DNA of 64,000 bases from assembly GCF_000010285.1 (NCBI RefSeq), contig NC_010617.1, positions 2,418,001 through 2,482,000 of the forward strand. Reading direction: 5' to 3'. The DNA is from Kocuria rhizophila DC2201. Its GTDB lineage: Bacteria; Actinomycetota; Actinomycetes; Actinomycetales; Micrococcaceae. Numbering within the stretch: position 1 is the stretch's first letter; each line of letters opens with the position of its first letter. This document shows positions 19,564 to 27,339 of the stretch, in pieces. The translations under genes and the position numbers were made by a program. Under the pieces are notes generated by a model. It did not search any database. It had not been told where the DNA came from and saw nothing but the letters and a program-made list of their open reading frames with translations.

Positions 19564-19574
19564 TTGTTGAACAA
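19564..19574. promoter_or_regulatory. Second TTGTTGAACAA palindrome, upstream of the NRAMP-like gene
   Basis: The same 11-bp palindrome as at 11992-12002, here 55-65 bp upstream of ATG 19509 on the minus strand. No other copy was noticed in the window. The pair brackets the pxp/ycsI/NRAMP cluster and supports shared control by its GntR protein. Confidence 0.7.
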
Positions 19575-19610
19575 TCTGCCCAGGGGTGGGTCCGACCCCC
19601 GAACATGCAC

Positions 19611-19653
19611 GAACCGCCCGGAGGAGCCGTGTCGACTCCCGCCCGGGCGGTTC
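19611..19653. terminator. Hairpin downstream of the DUF4870 gene
   Basis: GAACCGCCCGG (19611-19621) pairs perfectly with CCGGGCGGTTC (19643-19653) around a 21-nt loop. It lies 50 bp past the DUF4870 stop and upstream of the operator at 19564, so it would insulate the NRAMP promoter from read-through. Confidence 0.6.
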
Positions 19654-19702
19654 ATGGTGGAGGCGACGCTCGAGCTCGGGGTAAGCGGGCGGCGTCGTCG
19701 GA

Positions 19703-20251
19703 TCAGCGCAGGATGGGCAGCTGCATGGGGTAGCGGTAGACGTCCCCGCGGCTGGCCTTGACCGCGGCCATGATGTGGCACACGAAGAGCATGACCCAGT
19801 AGACCGCGATCAGCAGGATGCCGATCGGCGCCAGGATCACCGTGAACAGCAGGACCCAGCCCACCAGGTTGATGAGCCACATGGTCACGTTGAAGTTGAA
19901 CGCGCCCGCGGCGGCCGTGCGCAGGAACGGGCTCTTGTCCTTGTAGATGAACCACACGATGAGCGGGCCCAGGAAGCCGAGCCAGCCCACGGAGACGATC
20001 GCGGCGATCGGCCCGGCGAGGTGGGTCAGTACGGCCACGGTGCGCTCGTCGTCCCGGGGCCCCGAGGAGCCCGTGCGGTAGCCGTCCGGGCCCTGGGTGT
20101 ACGGCCCGCCCTGCGCATACTGCTGGCCGTGGGGACCCTGCCCGTAGCCGCCGCCCTGCGGTGGCTGCTGACCGCGGGGGTCGGGCCCACCGGGACCGGT
20201 GGGGCCCTGCGAGCGGTAGTCGGGACGCGGTTGCTGCGGTTCGTAGCTCAT
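19703..20251 (-). CDS. DUF4870 (Tic20-like) membrane protein with disordered N-terminus
   Basis: A 182-residue protein. Residues ~1-68 are Gly/Pro/Gln/Tyr-rich and probably disordered (PQGGGYGQGPHGQQYAQGG). The rest is a DUF4870 domain: RTVAVLTHLAGPIAAIVSVG, LIVWFIYKDKSPFLRTAAAG, AFNFNVTMWLINLVGW and a further helix pair. Such proteins are small inner-membrane proteins of unknown function. ATG 20251 is followed directly by the low-complexity tail. It is co-directional with the YhgE-like gene 56 bp upstream. A GCGGCGTCGT word lies just past its stop at 19689-19698. Confidence 0.85.
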   Translation of the reverse strand: MSYEPQQPRPDYRSQGPTGPGGPDPRGQQPPQGGGYGQGPHGQQYAQGGPYTQGPDGYRTGSSGPRDDERTVAVLTHLAGPIAAIVSVGWLGFLGPLIVWFIYKDKSPFLRTAAAGAFNFNVTMWLINLVGWVLLFTVILAPIGILLIAVYWVMLFVCHIMAAVKASRGDVYRYPMQLPILR

Positions 20252-20307
20252 GTCATCTCCGTGGTGTCCGAGCCGGGGAGGCTCTTCGGTCGGGTCCTGA
20301 CTCCAGC

Positions 20308-21882
20308 CTAGGCGGACGCGCCGTCCGGCACGGAGGGGTTATCCGCAGTCTTGGAGAGGGGTTTCTCACCGGCGGGCACGGGCGCCTCGGCGCTGTGCTT
20401 GGCGGCGCCGTCGGAACCGCGCAGACCCACCCACTTGTCGTAGCCCCAGCCGCCGAGCACACCCACGAGCAGCGCGACCGCGAGCATCACGAACAGCCCG
20501 ATGAGCCCGGTGGTCAGCCCGGCCTCCGGAATGGCGTCGAAGAACAGCGCGGAGCGCACGGACGTGAAGATGTGGTGCAGGGGCTCGATCGGGGCGATGG
20601 CCCGGAAGAAGCCGGGGACCGCCTCGAGCGGCACCACGGCGCCGGCCGAGGGCAGGCCCATGAACACCAGGTACACCAGGCACAGCAGCATGCCCACGCT
20701 GCCGCCCACGGAGATCAGGGCCAGCACGATGGCCGAGACGGTGGACATCGCGAGCCAGCCGAGCAGGAACACGAGGAACCCGTGGGGCACGGGCATGCCC
20801 ACCGCGGACGCCACCCACATCATGAGCGCGGAGGCCGGGGCGGCCGCGACCACGAACGTCAGCCACTTCATGAGGAAGCCCACGGGGCGGGGCAGCACGG
20901 CCCGCTCGTAGTCCTTGAAGAACGGACCCATCTCGAACGGGGCCATGCCCATGCGGGCGTCCATGAGCAGGTTCAGCGCCACGGAGCCGGAGAAGCCGAC
21001 CACCAGCAGCAGGATCGAGTAGTAGAACGCGCTCATGCCCAGGGCGGTGCCCTCGGGGAGGTCGTTGTATGCCTTGGACACCATGTTCACGGGGTCCTTG
21101 AGGGTGTCCTTGGCCACCGAGCTGACGGTGGGCGAGAGCTCCTTGGCGATCTGCTCGGCGGAGCCCTCCTGGGACTTCTGCACCTGCTGGGCGAACTGCT
21201 GGACCTCGGGCCCGCCCTGCGCCGCCTGGCGCTGGAGCTGCTGGGACTGCTGCTGCTGGGACTGCTGCAGCTGCTGGAGCACCTGGTTGTAGGCCCGATC
21301 CTCGGCGGGTGCCACGGACTCCGTGAGCTGCTCGCCGAGCTTCTTGCTGGCCTCGCGCACGCCGGGCTCCACGGCGCCCGTGGCCAGTCGGGTGCCCAGG
21401 GAGCCGGCCTGCGGGTCCGTGTAGAGGGTGACCTCGGGGCGGGCGGCGTTGCCGCGGGTGAGGGAGCCCTCGATGAGGCTCACGGTGTCCTCGGAGAAGG
21501 ACTCGGGCACCACCACGGCGGCGTAGAGCTCACCGCGGTCCAGCTGCTCCTTGGCCTCGTCCATGCTGAGCTGGCGGAGGTCGATCTTGTCCTCCTCGGC
21601 GGCCTTGTCCGCGAACTTCTGGACGAGGTCCTTGCCCAGGTTCTCCTGGGTGGCCTTGCCGTCGGCCTGGGGCACCTCGGCGCCCTTGTCCTGGTTGATC
21701 ACGGCAATGGGGAACTCCTTGAAGTGCTTGTCCGGGCTGGACAGGCCTCCCAGGTAGAGGGCGGTGCCGATCACGCCCACGGCGATGATCGCCAGCATGG
21801 GCAGCAGCCAGAACCCGAGCTGGCCGAACGGCCGGCCGAGTCGGGCCCGGAAGGAGTGGGCGGGAGCGTGTTTGGGTGTCAC
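20308..21882 (-). CDS. YhgE/Pip-like ABC-2-type membrane protein (DUF3533-like)
   Basis: A 524-residue membrane protein. It has one N-terminal helix (LLPMLAIIAVGVIGTALYLG), then a large extracytoplasmic region (~residues 45-285) with EFPIAVINQDKGAEVPQADG and a Gln-rich coiled-coil stretch near residues 190-210, then five or so C-terminal helices starting at ALGMSAFYYSILLLVVGFSG. This layout is the YhgE/Pip family, implicated in phage infection, secretion or export of small molecules. GTG 21882 follows AGGAGAAACCT. A TetR gene is divergent, with a palindrome between them, so it is probably TetR-repressed and possibly induced by a toxic compound. Confidence 0.85.
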   Translation of the reverse strand: MTPKHAPAHSFRARLGRPFGQLGFWLLPMLAIIAVGVIGTALYLGGLSSPDKHFKEFPIAVINQDKGAEVPQADGKATQENLGKDLVQKFADKAAEEDKIDLRQLSMDEAKEQLDRGELYAAVVVPESFSEDTVSLIEGSLTRGNAARPEVTLYTDPQAGSLGTRLATGAVEPGVREASKKLGEQLTESVAPAEDRAYNQVLQQLQQSQQQQSQQLQRQAAQGGPEVQQFAQQVQKSQEGSAEQIAKELSPTVSSVAKDTLKDPVNMVSKAYNDLPEGTALGMSAFYYSILLLVVGFSGSVALNLLMDARMGMAPFEMGPFFKDYERAVLPRPVGFLMKWLTFVVAAAPASALMMWVASAVGMPVPHGFLVFLLGWLAMSTVSAIVLALISVGGSVGMLLCLVYLVFMGLPSAGAVVPLEAVPGFFRAIAPIEPLHHIFTSVRSALFFDAIPEAGLTTGLIGLFVMLAVALLVGVLGGWGYDKWVGLRGSDGAAKHSAEAPVPAGEKPLSKTADNPSVPDGASA

Positions 21883-21934
21883 AGGTTTCTCCTGGCGCAG
21901 GGAATGCACGACGTGTCTTGGGGGTTTCTGATCA

Positions 21935-21952
21935 CGATACACTGATGTATCG
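21935..21952. promoter_or_regulatory. Candidate TetR operator
   Basis: CGATACA (21935-21941) and TGTATCG (21946-21952) are exact inverted repeats separated by CTGA, an 18-bp site typical for TetR dimers. It lies between the divergent YhgE-like (start 21882) and tetR (start 21979) genes, so one bound repressor could control both. Confidence 0.75.
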
Positions 21953-21978
21953 AGATGTGAAGACGAGGCGATGGATAC

Positions 21979-22674
21979 GTGAGCAACCAGACAGAGACAC
22001 CCGGCGCACCCGCTGCGGACCTCGCGGGGGGCCCGCAGCCCCTCACGAGTGACCCTGCCACACAGCAGGCCGCGCGGGACAGGCGTTCCCGCAGCGCCAC
22101 GCGGCTCAAGCTGATCCGCAGCGCCCCGGCCGTCTTCGCGCAGCAGGGCATCGACGGCGCCTCCGTGAACGACCTCTGCGCGGCCGCCGGTTTCACGCGC
22201 GGTGCGTTCTACTCCAACTTCGAGTCCAAGCGGGAGCTCGCGATCCTCGCGTTCGACGACCTCGCCATGCAGCTCGTGGAGACCCTCGGCACCGAGCTGG
22301 ACCACTGGCTCGGTTCAGGGCTGGACGTGGAGGACGTGGTCACCCGCATCATCGAGGGGGTCACGGACCAGGTGGCCAATGTGAACCAGCAGGCGCTGCG
22401 CGTGGAACTGTCCATCGCGGCGTTCCGCTCCCCGGAGGTGCGCCAGCAGATGGCGCCTATCCGCGCCCGGGTCTACCACGCCATCGAGCAGGCCCTCGTG
22501 CGGGTCGCCGAGACCCAGCACCTGGAGTTCCTGGTCTCCCCCGGTGACGTGGCCCGCATGCTGCTCACCAGCTACTCGGGTCAGCTCACGGACCACATGG
22601 CCATGGGTGGCTCCGGGCACGGCGCGCAGCAGGTGATCCCCACCATGTGGCTGGCCTTCACGCGCCCCACCTGA
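21979..22674 (+). CDS. TetR-family transcriptional regulator
   Basis: A 231-residue repressor with an unusually long polar N-terminus (~38 residues). The helix-turn-helix is VNDLCAAAGFTRGAFYSNFE followed by SKRELAILAF, the classical TetR recognition region. The C-terminal ligand domain is not diagnostic. GTG 21979 is used because an ATG at 21971 reads into a stop after three codons. It is divergent from the YhgE-like gene with an 18-bp palindrome between, which implies autoregulation and control of that membrane protein. The ligand is unknown. Confidence 0.92.
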   Translation: MSNQTETPGAPAADLAGGPQPLTSDPATQQAARDRRSRSATRLKLIRSAPAVFAQQGIDGASVNDLCAAAGFTRGAFYSNFESKRELAILAFDDLAMQLVETLGTELDHWLGSGLDVEDVVTRIIEGVTDQVANVNQQALRVELSIAAFRSPEVRQQMAPIRARVYHAIEQALVRVAETQHLEFLVSPGDVARMLLTSYSGQLTDHMAMGGSGHGAQQVIPTMWLAFTRPT

Positions 22675-22737
22675 GCGCCAGGGTTCCCGTTCCACGCCCC
22701 GACGACGACGCCGCCGCGGGGCCACCCGGCGGCGCGG

Positions 22738-22810
22738 GTCGCGGGTCCCGCACCGGGCGCAGGTGGCGGGCCCCACACGAGGCGCCGGTCGCGGGTCCCG
22801 CACGGGGCGC
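22738..22810. repeat. Two 23-bp direct repeats 50 bp apart
   Basis: The 23-bp segments 22738-22760 and 22788-22810 share GGTCGCGGGTCCCGCAC plus GGGCG and differ at one position. They lie in the 224-bp gap between the convergent tetR and CPBP genes. Each contains the small palindrome CGCGGGTCCCGC-like arm set, so the region may fold as a terminator. An ACGACGCCGC word is at 22706-22715. Nothing else is recognisable in the gap. Confidence 0.75.
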
Positions 22811-22898
22811 CGTCGTGGCCCACCACGCACGGCAGGCACCCGGGGCGCCACCGCGCCCGCGGCGGGCCGGGATGCGGTGCCGCACGGCGTCGTGCCCG

Positions 22899-23561
22899 TC
22901 AGACCACGTACGGCAGGACGAAGAGCATGGTCAGGGACCACACCAGGTGCGCCACGATCGGGGGCACGAGCGAGCGGGTGCGCTCGCGCAGGTAGCCCAC
23001 GAAGGCACCGAGCGCCGCGGCGGCAAAGGCGAGCAGCGGGATGCCCACGAGCGAGGTCACGGCGGTGTAGGCAATGGTGGTGACCAGGATCCGCCGGCCG
23101 CGGGGCAGCACCCGCCACAGGGCCCCGCGGTAGTAGGTCTCCTCGGCCACGCCGTTGACCGCGGTGGTCAGGGCCACCATGAACAGGCTGCCCACGCGGG
23201 CGTGGTTCAGCAGCTCGTGCACCGGCTCGCCCAGGAACGGGATGAACCGCACCATGAACCCGCCGGCCACGAAGATCACGGCGAGCACGATCCCGCCCAG
23301 CACGGCGTCCCGCATGCCCCGCGGGGTGACCTTCCAGGGCAGGCGCTCACCCGTCATGCGGATGGCCGCGGAGCTTCCCGCGATGTACACCCCCGCGAGG
23401 ATGAACGTGGCGGGGTAGAACCACGGGTCCCCCGCGGGGATGCGCAGGGACCACGCGAGGCAGACCGCGGCCACCACGCCGGTGGCGGCCACCACCCACA
23501 CCGTGCGCTTGCGGGTGGCTGCCGTGGTGTCCCCGTAGGGGCTGACCCGATGTTGACTCAC
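22899..23561 (-). CDS. CPBP-family intramembrane protease
   Basis: A 220-residue multi-helix membrane protein with the CPBP (Abi/CAAX protease-like) signature: AEETYYRGALW supplies the EExxxR motif and IVAHLVWSLTM the conserved His (HxxxB-type) near the C-terminus. About seven hydrophobic segments are visible. Bacterial homologues act in peptide maturation, bacteriocin self-immunity or regulated proteolysis; none is established here. The start is GTG 23561, preceded by AAAGGAACCTCG. It follows the SDR-TspO gene on the same strand with a 98-bp gap and may be co-transcribed. Confidence 0.88.
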   Translation of the reverse strand: MSQHRVSPYGDTTAATRKRTVWVVAATGVVAAVCLAWSLRIPAGDPWFYPATFILAGVYIAGSSAAIRMTGERLPWKVTPRGMRDAVLGGIVLAVIFVAGGFMVRFIPFLGEPVHELLNHARVGSLFMVALTTAVNGVAEETYYRGALWRVLPRGRRILVTTIAYTAVTSLVGIPLLAFAAAALGAFVGYLRERTRSLVPPIVAHLVWSLTMLFVLPYVV

Positions 23562-23659
23562 CGAGGTTCCTTTCCATCCGGCGGTGGGCACCGCCGGGGA
23601 CGTTCGAGGCGCGGGGCCACGCTCCGGCACCCGGTGCGGCGCCCGCCGCACCGCCCGGG

Positions 23660-25117
23660 CTACTTGCGGCGCGGGTTGAGCACGCTGATGGTGGTGGAGA
23701 GCACCGAGGCGAAGGCGGTCCACCCGGCGTACGGACTGAGGGCCACGCCCTTCTCCCGCGAGACCTTGGCGCTGCGGCGCACGAGGTCCGCGCTGCTCAC
23801 CGCCAGCAGCACGGACTCCACGGAGGCCGCCCGCAGCTGCTTGCGGTGGAAGAACAGCACGCTCCACCCGGCGTTGAGCGCCAGGTTCACCCCGAGTGCG
23901 GCGATGTAGGCACGCTGCTCGGCGGTGCGGCCCTCCTCCCCGAGGTCCGCGATGGACAGCGAGCCCATGGCGGCGATGTCCGCGTACAGCGCGGTCCACG
24001 CCACGGGGAACACCCAGCCCGGGGGCTGGAAGCGCGGCTTGCGCAGCTTCTCGTACCACCGGGAGCCGGGGTCGCTCGCGAGCGTGCCCACCGTGGCCGT
24101 GGCCGCGACGGCCGCCGCGGTGGAGAGGAACACGCGGCGCCAGCGGTTGAGGTCCAGGTCCGTGACGGCGGCCCGCACCGCGTCCGCAAACGGGGTGTGC
24201 CCGCCCGGGGGCGCCCCGATGTAGTCGTCGAGGTCCCGCTCGTGGATCACGGTGTCGTGCTGCAGGCTGCCCACGAGGGGTCGGGCCAGCTTGGTGTCGA
24301 TGGGGGTCACCATCCCGATCCAGTTGGCCGCGAGCTCCGCGGTGGTCACGGGGGCGGTGATCATGAACCGCGGGCCCTTGCCCACGGCGCGGGAGTACTG
24401 GTCCAGCATGTCCGCGTACTCGATGGACTCGGGCCCGCCCACGTCGAACGTGCGGTTCACGTCCGCGGGCAGGTCCGCCGCGCCCACCAGGTAGTGCACC
24501 ACGTCCGCCACCGCGATCGGCTGGATGCGGTTGCGCACCCACTGGGGCGCGATCGCACCGGGCAGCCGCTCCGCGAGGTGGCGGATCATGATGAAGGAGG
24601 AGGACTCGTCCCCGATCACCACACCGGTCTGCAGCGCGGCGGTGGGCACCCCGGAGTCCATGAGCGCCCGGCCCACCTCCACGCGGGAGCGCAGGTGGTC
24701 GGAGAGCTCCTCGACCGGCTCGTCCTCCGGGTGCAGCCCGCCCAGGTACACGATGCGCTGCACGTGGGCCTCGTGCGCGGCGGCGCCGAAGGTCCGGGCC
24801 ATCTCCACCTCTTCGTGCACGAAGTCCTTGGAATCGCCCATGGAGTGCAGCAGGTACCACGCGACGTCCACGTCCTGCAGGGCGCGGGAGACGTCCGCCG
24901 CCTCGGAGGCGTTGCCCTCCACCACCTCGGCCTCACCGGGTCCGGCGGAGCGCCCCTCGGCGACGACGCTGTCCCCCCAGGGCAGGTTGCGCACCTTCTC
25001 CGCGCTGCGGCTGAGCAGGCGCACCCGCCAGCCCCGGCGCAGCAGCTCCTGGGCCACCTGGCCGCCGATGTAGCCCGTGGCGCCCGTGACGAGTGCCAGC
25101 CGTGCGTTCTCACTCAT
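23660..25117 (-). CDS. NAD(P)-binding oxidoreductase fused to a TspO/MBR domain
   Basis: A 485-residue fusion. Residues ~1-310 are an atypical short-chain dehydrogenase/NmrA-like Rossmann domain: LALVTGATGYIGGQVAQELL (GxTGxIG nucleotide loop), AWYLLHSMG, QRIVYLGGLHP and PIAVADVVHYLVGAADLP. Residues ~345-480 are a TspO/MBR domain: WYEKLRKPRFQPPGWVFPVA then WTALYADI, LNAGWSVLFFHRKQL, and the ending YAGWTAFASVLSTT, with five hydrophobic helices. TspO proteins bind porphyrins or other small ligands in the membrane. The fusion suggests a membrane-anchored redox or ligand-sensing enzyme, perhaps linked to isoprenoid or tetrapyrrole chemistry (inference). ATG 25117 begins the Rossmann domain directly. 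Confidence 0.87.
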   Translation of the reverse strand: MSENARLALVTGATGYIGGQVAQELLRRGWRVRLLSRSAEKVRNLPWGDSVVAEGRSAGPGEAEVVEGNASEAADVSRALQDVDVAWYLLHSMGDSKDFVHEEVEMARTFGAAAHEAHVQRIVYLGGLHPEDEPVEELSDHLRSRVEVGRALMDSGVPTAALQTGVVIGDESSSFIMIRHLAERLPGAIAPQWVRNRIQPIAVADVVHYLVGAADLPADVNRTFDVGGPESIEYADMLDQYSRAVGKGPRFMITAPVTTAELAANWIGMVTPIDTKLARPLVGSLQHDTVIHERDLDDYIGAPPGGHTPFADAVRAAVTDLDLNRWRRVFLSTAAAVAATATVGTLASDPGSRWYEKLRKPRFQPPGWVFPVAWTALYADIAAMGSLSIADLGEEGRTAEQRAYIAALGVNLALNAGWSVLFFHRKQLRAASVESVLLAVSSADLVRRSAKVSREKGVALSPYAGWTAFASVLSTTISVLNPRRK

Positions 25118-25249
25118 GTGTCGTCCCCGCATCGTCCGTGTCGTGGCCGGGTGGGTGACCCGGAGGCGGTGCCGCACCGCCGTTGTCGGTGCCAGTATGT
25201 CAGCGTGCTGAGGGGTTGGGCCACGGGCCCGCGGCGGGACGTCACGTGC

Positions 25250-25705
25250 TCAGCCGCCCACGTCCACGTCCTCGAAGATCAGGAACGTCTGCGTGTCCAC
25301 CACCTCGGGCATGGGCTGGATGCGCTCGAAGATCACGTCCCGCAGCTCCGCCGTGCCCCGCGCACGCACCAGCAGCATCACGTCGAACGTGCCGCCCACC
25401 AGCGCCACGTGCTGCACCTGCGGGATCCGGCGCAGCTTGGGCCCCAGGGTGTCCCACGTGTTCTGCTTCAGGCGCAGCGTCACGTACGCGGAGGCCTCCA
25501 GGCCCGCCTTGGCGGGGTCGATCACGGCGGTGTAGCGCAGCACCACGCCCTGCTCGTGCAGCCGGCGGATCCGCTCGTACGCGTGGGCACGTGAGATGTG
25601 CACCTTGGCCGCGAGCGCCGTGACGGACTGCCGCGCGTCCCGCGTGAGCTCGTCCAGGATCCGCCGGTCAGTCTCGTCCAGCTCCACGCGCTTGCTCTGC
25701 GCCAT
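25250..25705 (-). CDS. Lrp/AsnC-family regulator, divergent from the bkd genes
   Basis: A 151-residue regulator. The N-terminal helix-turn-helix is VTALAAKVHISRAHAYERIR, followed by the linker and RAM ligand-binding domain (VQHVALVGGTFDVMLLVRAR). I chose ATG 25705 (MAQSKRV), the usual distance before the first helix; the frame opens 21 bp earlier. It is divergent from the branched-chain oxoacid dehydrogenase operon, the arrangement of BkdR, which senses branched-chain amino acids. Two similar sites at 25953 and 26026 are candidate binding positions. The autoregulatory role is inference. Confidence 0.9.
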   Translation of the reverse strand: MAQSKRVELDETDRRILDELTRDARQSVTALAAKVHISRAHAYERIRRLHEQGVVLRYTAVIDPAKAGLEASAYVTLRLKQNTWDTLGPKLRRIPQVQHVALVGGTFDVMLLVRARGTAELRDVIFERIQPMPEVVDTQTFLIFEDVDVGG

Positions 25706-25746
25706 CCGCTCCACCCTTCCCGTCACCGTCCGGCCCTGTCACGGCG

Positions 25747-25821
25747 ACGACGCCGCCGGGCGGCACCCCGCGCCGTCGTCCCTTCCACGGCCTGCGCCGC
25801 AGCACCCGATGACGACGCCGC
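25747..25821. repeat. Two copies of the recurring ACGACGCCGC word in one intergenic region
   Basis: Exact copies at 25747-25756 and 25812-25821 lie upstream of the Lrp gene, inside the 431-bp gap 25706-26136. Other exact copies seen in the window, this strand: 235, 4510, 8032, 10496, 12118, 13560, 18087, 22706, 31031, 43495, 44587, 44670, 51940, 61003. Reverse complement GCGGCGTCGT: 4715, 6126, 10043, 19689, 29145, 38923, 40996, 47081, 55512, 58648, 61815, 63341 (first base given). The rest of this gap holds the two Lrp-like sites and no recognisable gene. Confidence 0.8.
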
Positions 25822-25952
25822 ACCGTCCGTTCCCGGGGCGGCTCGCGTCGGCCCCGCCCCCGGTCCGGGGCCGGTGCGCGCGGGGCGGCCCCACGGGACC
25901 GGCAGTCCCGGTGTGACGCGCAAGACATTTCAGCATGGCGCCCGTCACTCGC

Positions 25953-25965
25953 GGACAATTCGTCC
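25953..25965. promoter_or_regulatory. Candidate Lrp site 1 (GGACAATTCGTCC)
   Basis: An imperfect palindrome with GGAC/GTCC arms around an AT-rich centre, in the divergent Lrp-bkd region. Its reverse-oriented relative is at 26026-26038, 73 bp away, about seven helical turns, so a phased pair on one DNA face is plausible. Confidence 0.5.
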
Positions 25966-26025
25966 ACGCCGCAGCCTTTCTGCCACTGTACCGTCCACGG
26001 ATTCCCCCCGGTGTGGAGACGGAGC

Positions 26026-26038
26026 GCCCGAATTGCCC
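26026..26038. promoter_or_regulatory. Candidate Lrp site 2 (GCCCGAATTGCCC)
   Basis: Read on the minus strand this is GGGCAATTCGGGC, sharing the core CAATTCG and flanking symmetry with site 1. It lies about 100 bp before the bkdA start. Confidence 0.45.
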
Positions 26039-26136
26039 ATACTGACCGGACGACGTGTCCGGCACGACGCCGTTCGATCCTGCCCACGGCCGCCGCGACG
26101 CCACCGAGTTCCACCCAGAGAAGAAAGGGACGCACC

Positions 26137-27339
26137 ATGAGCGAGCCCACCCCCGCAGGTGGCGAGTCCGCCACCCGGGAGCCCACCCCGCCCGTGAATC
26201 CGGCGGTGGAGGCCTCGAAGAACTTCGGGATCACCCCCGAGCAGTACATGCTGCCCGCGAGCAAGGAGATCCGTCTGCTCAACCCGGACGGCACCGCCGT
26301 CCCCGAGTCCGAGCAGGGCCAGGAGCCCGGCCACGAGTACCCCATGCCGGACACCGAGCGGCTGCTCAACGCCTACGAGAAGCTCGTGGTGGGCCGTCGC
26401 ATCAACGACCAGAACATGGCGCTGGTGCGCCAGGGCCGCATGGCCGTGTACCCGTCCAGCCACGGTCAGGAGGCGTGCCAGGTGGCCGCCGCCCTGTGCC
26501 TCGAGGACGACGACTGGCTGTTCCCCACGTACCGCGACTCCGTGGCCGTGATGTCCCGCGGCGTGGACCCGCTGGAGGTCATGAGCACCTACCGCGGTGA
26601 CTGGCACGGCGGCTACGACCCCAAGAAGTACAAGGTCTCCATCCAGGCCACCCCGCTCACCACCCAGCTGCTGCACGCCGTGGGCGTGGCCCACGCCGCC
26701 AAGCTGCGCGGCGAGAACACGGTGACGCTGGCCATGTGCGGTGACGGGGCGACGTCGGAGGGGGACTTCCACGAGGCCCTGAACTTCGCCGCCGTGTTCC
26801 AGCTGCCCGTGCTGTTCCTGGTGCAGAACAACGGCTACGCGATCTCCGTGCCGCTGTCCTCGCAGACGCGCGCGCCGTCCCTGGCCCACAAGGGCGTGGG
26901 CTATGGCATGGCCAGTGAGCGCGTGGACGGAAACGACCTCGCGGCCATGCTCTCCGTGCTGGGGCGCGGCATCGAGCTGTGCCGCCAGGGCGGCGGTCCG
27001 CTGCTCGTGGAGGCCATGACCTACCGCATGCAGGCGCACACCAACGCGGACGACGACACCCGCTACCGCGAGCGCGACGAGGTCAGCGAGTGGGTGGCCA
27101 AGGACCCGATCACCCGCATGCAGCGCTACCTCGAGGGCCAGGGCGCCCTGGACGAGGACGCCACCGGCAAGATCTCCGGGCACGCCGAGGCCATGGCCAA
27201 GCGGCTGCGCGAGGCGATGTCCTCCAAGCCGGACCTGGACCCGCAGGACCTGTTCCGCTTCGTGTACCACGAACCCACCACCCAGCTGCGTGAGCAGGGC
27301 GCCCAGCTCGCGGACGAGCTCTCCCGAGAGGAGGCGTGA
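26137..27339 (+). CDS. bkdA: Branched-chain 2-oxoacid dehydrogenase E1 alpha subunit
   Basis: A 400-residue ThDP-dependent E1 alpha subunit that decarboxylates branched-chain 2-oxoacids. The ThDP/Mg motif runs GDGATSEGDFHEALNFAAVF to VQNNGYAISVP (GDG...NN). Substrate-side segments YPSSHGQEACQVAAAL and FPTYRDSVAVMSRGVDP, and the phosphoserine-loop-type region MTYRMQAHTNADDDTRYRE, also match. The ~35-residue N-terminus is polar. ATG 26137 follows AAAGGGACGCACC. It heads a three-gene operon; its stop shares a base with the bkdB start. Pyruvate dehydrogenase E1 alpha is an alternative, but the Lrp neighbour favours branched-chain acids. Confidence 0.93.
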   Translation: MSEPTPAGGESATREPTPPVNPAVEASKNFGITPEQYMLPASKEIRLLNPDGTAVPESEQGQEPGHEYPMPDTERLLNAYEKLVVGRRINDQNMALVRQGRMAVYPSSHGQEACQVAAALCLEDDDWLFPTYRDSVAVMSRGVDPLEVMSTYRGDWHGGYDPKKYKVSIQATPLTTQLLHAVGVAHAAKLRGENTVTLAMCGDGATSEGDFHEALNFAAVFQLPVLFLVQNNGYAISVPLSSQTRAPSLAHKGVGYGMASERVDGNDLAAMLSVLGRGIELCRQGGGPLLVEAMTYRMQAHTNADDDTRYRERDEVSEWVAKDPITRMQRYLEGQGALDEDATGKISGHAEAMAKRLREAMSSKPDLDPQDLFRFVYHEPTTQLREQGAQLADELSREEA

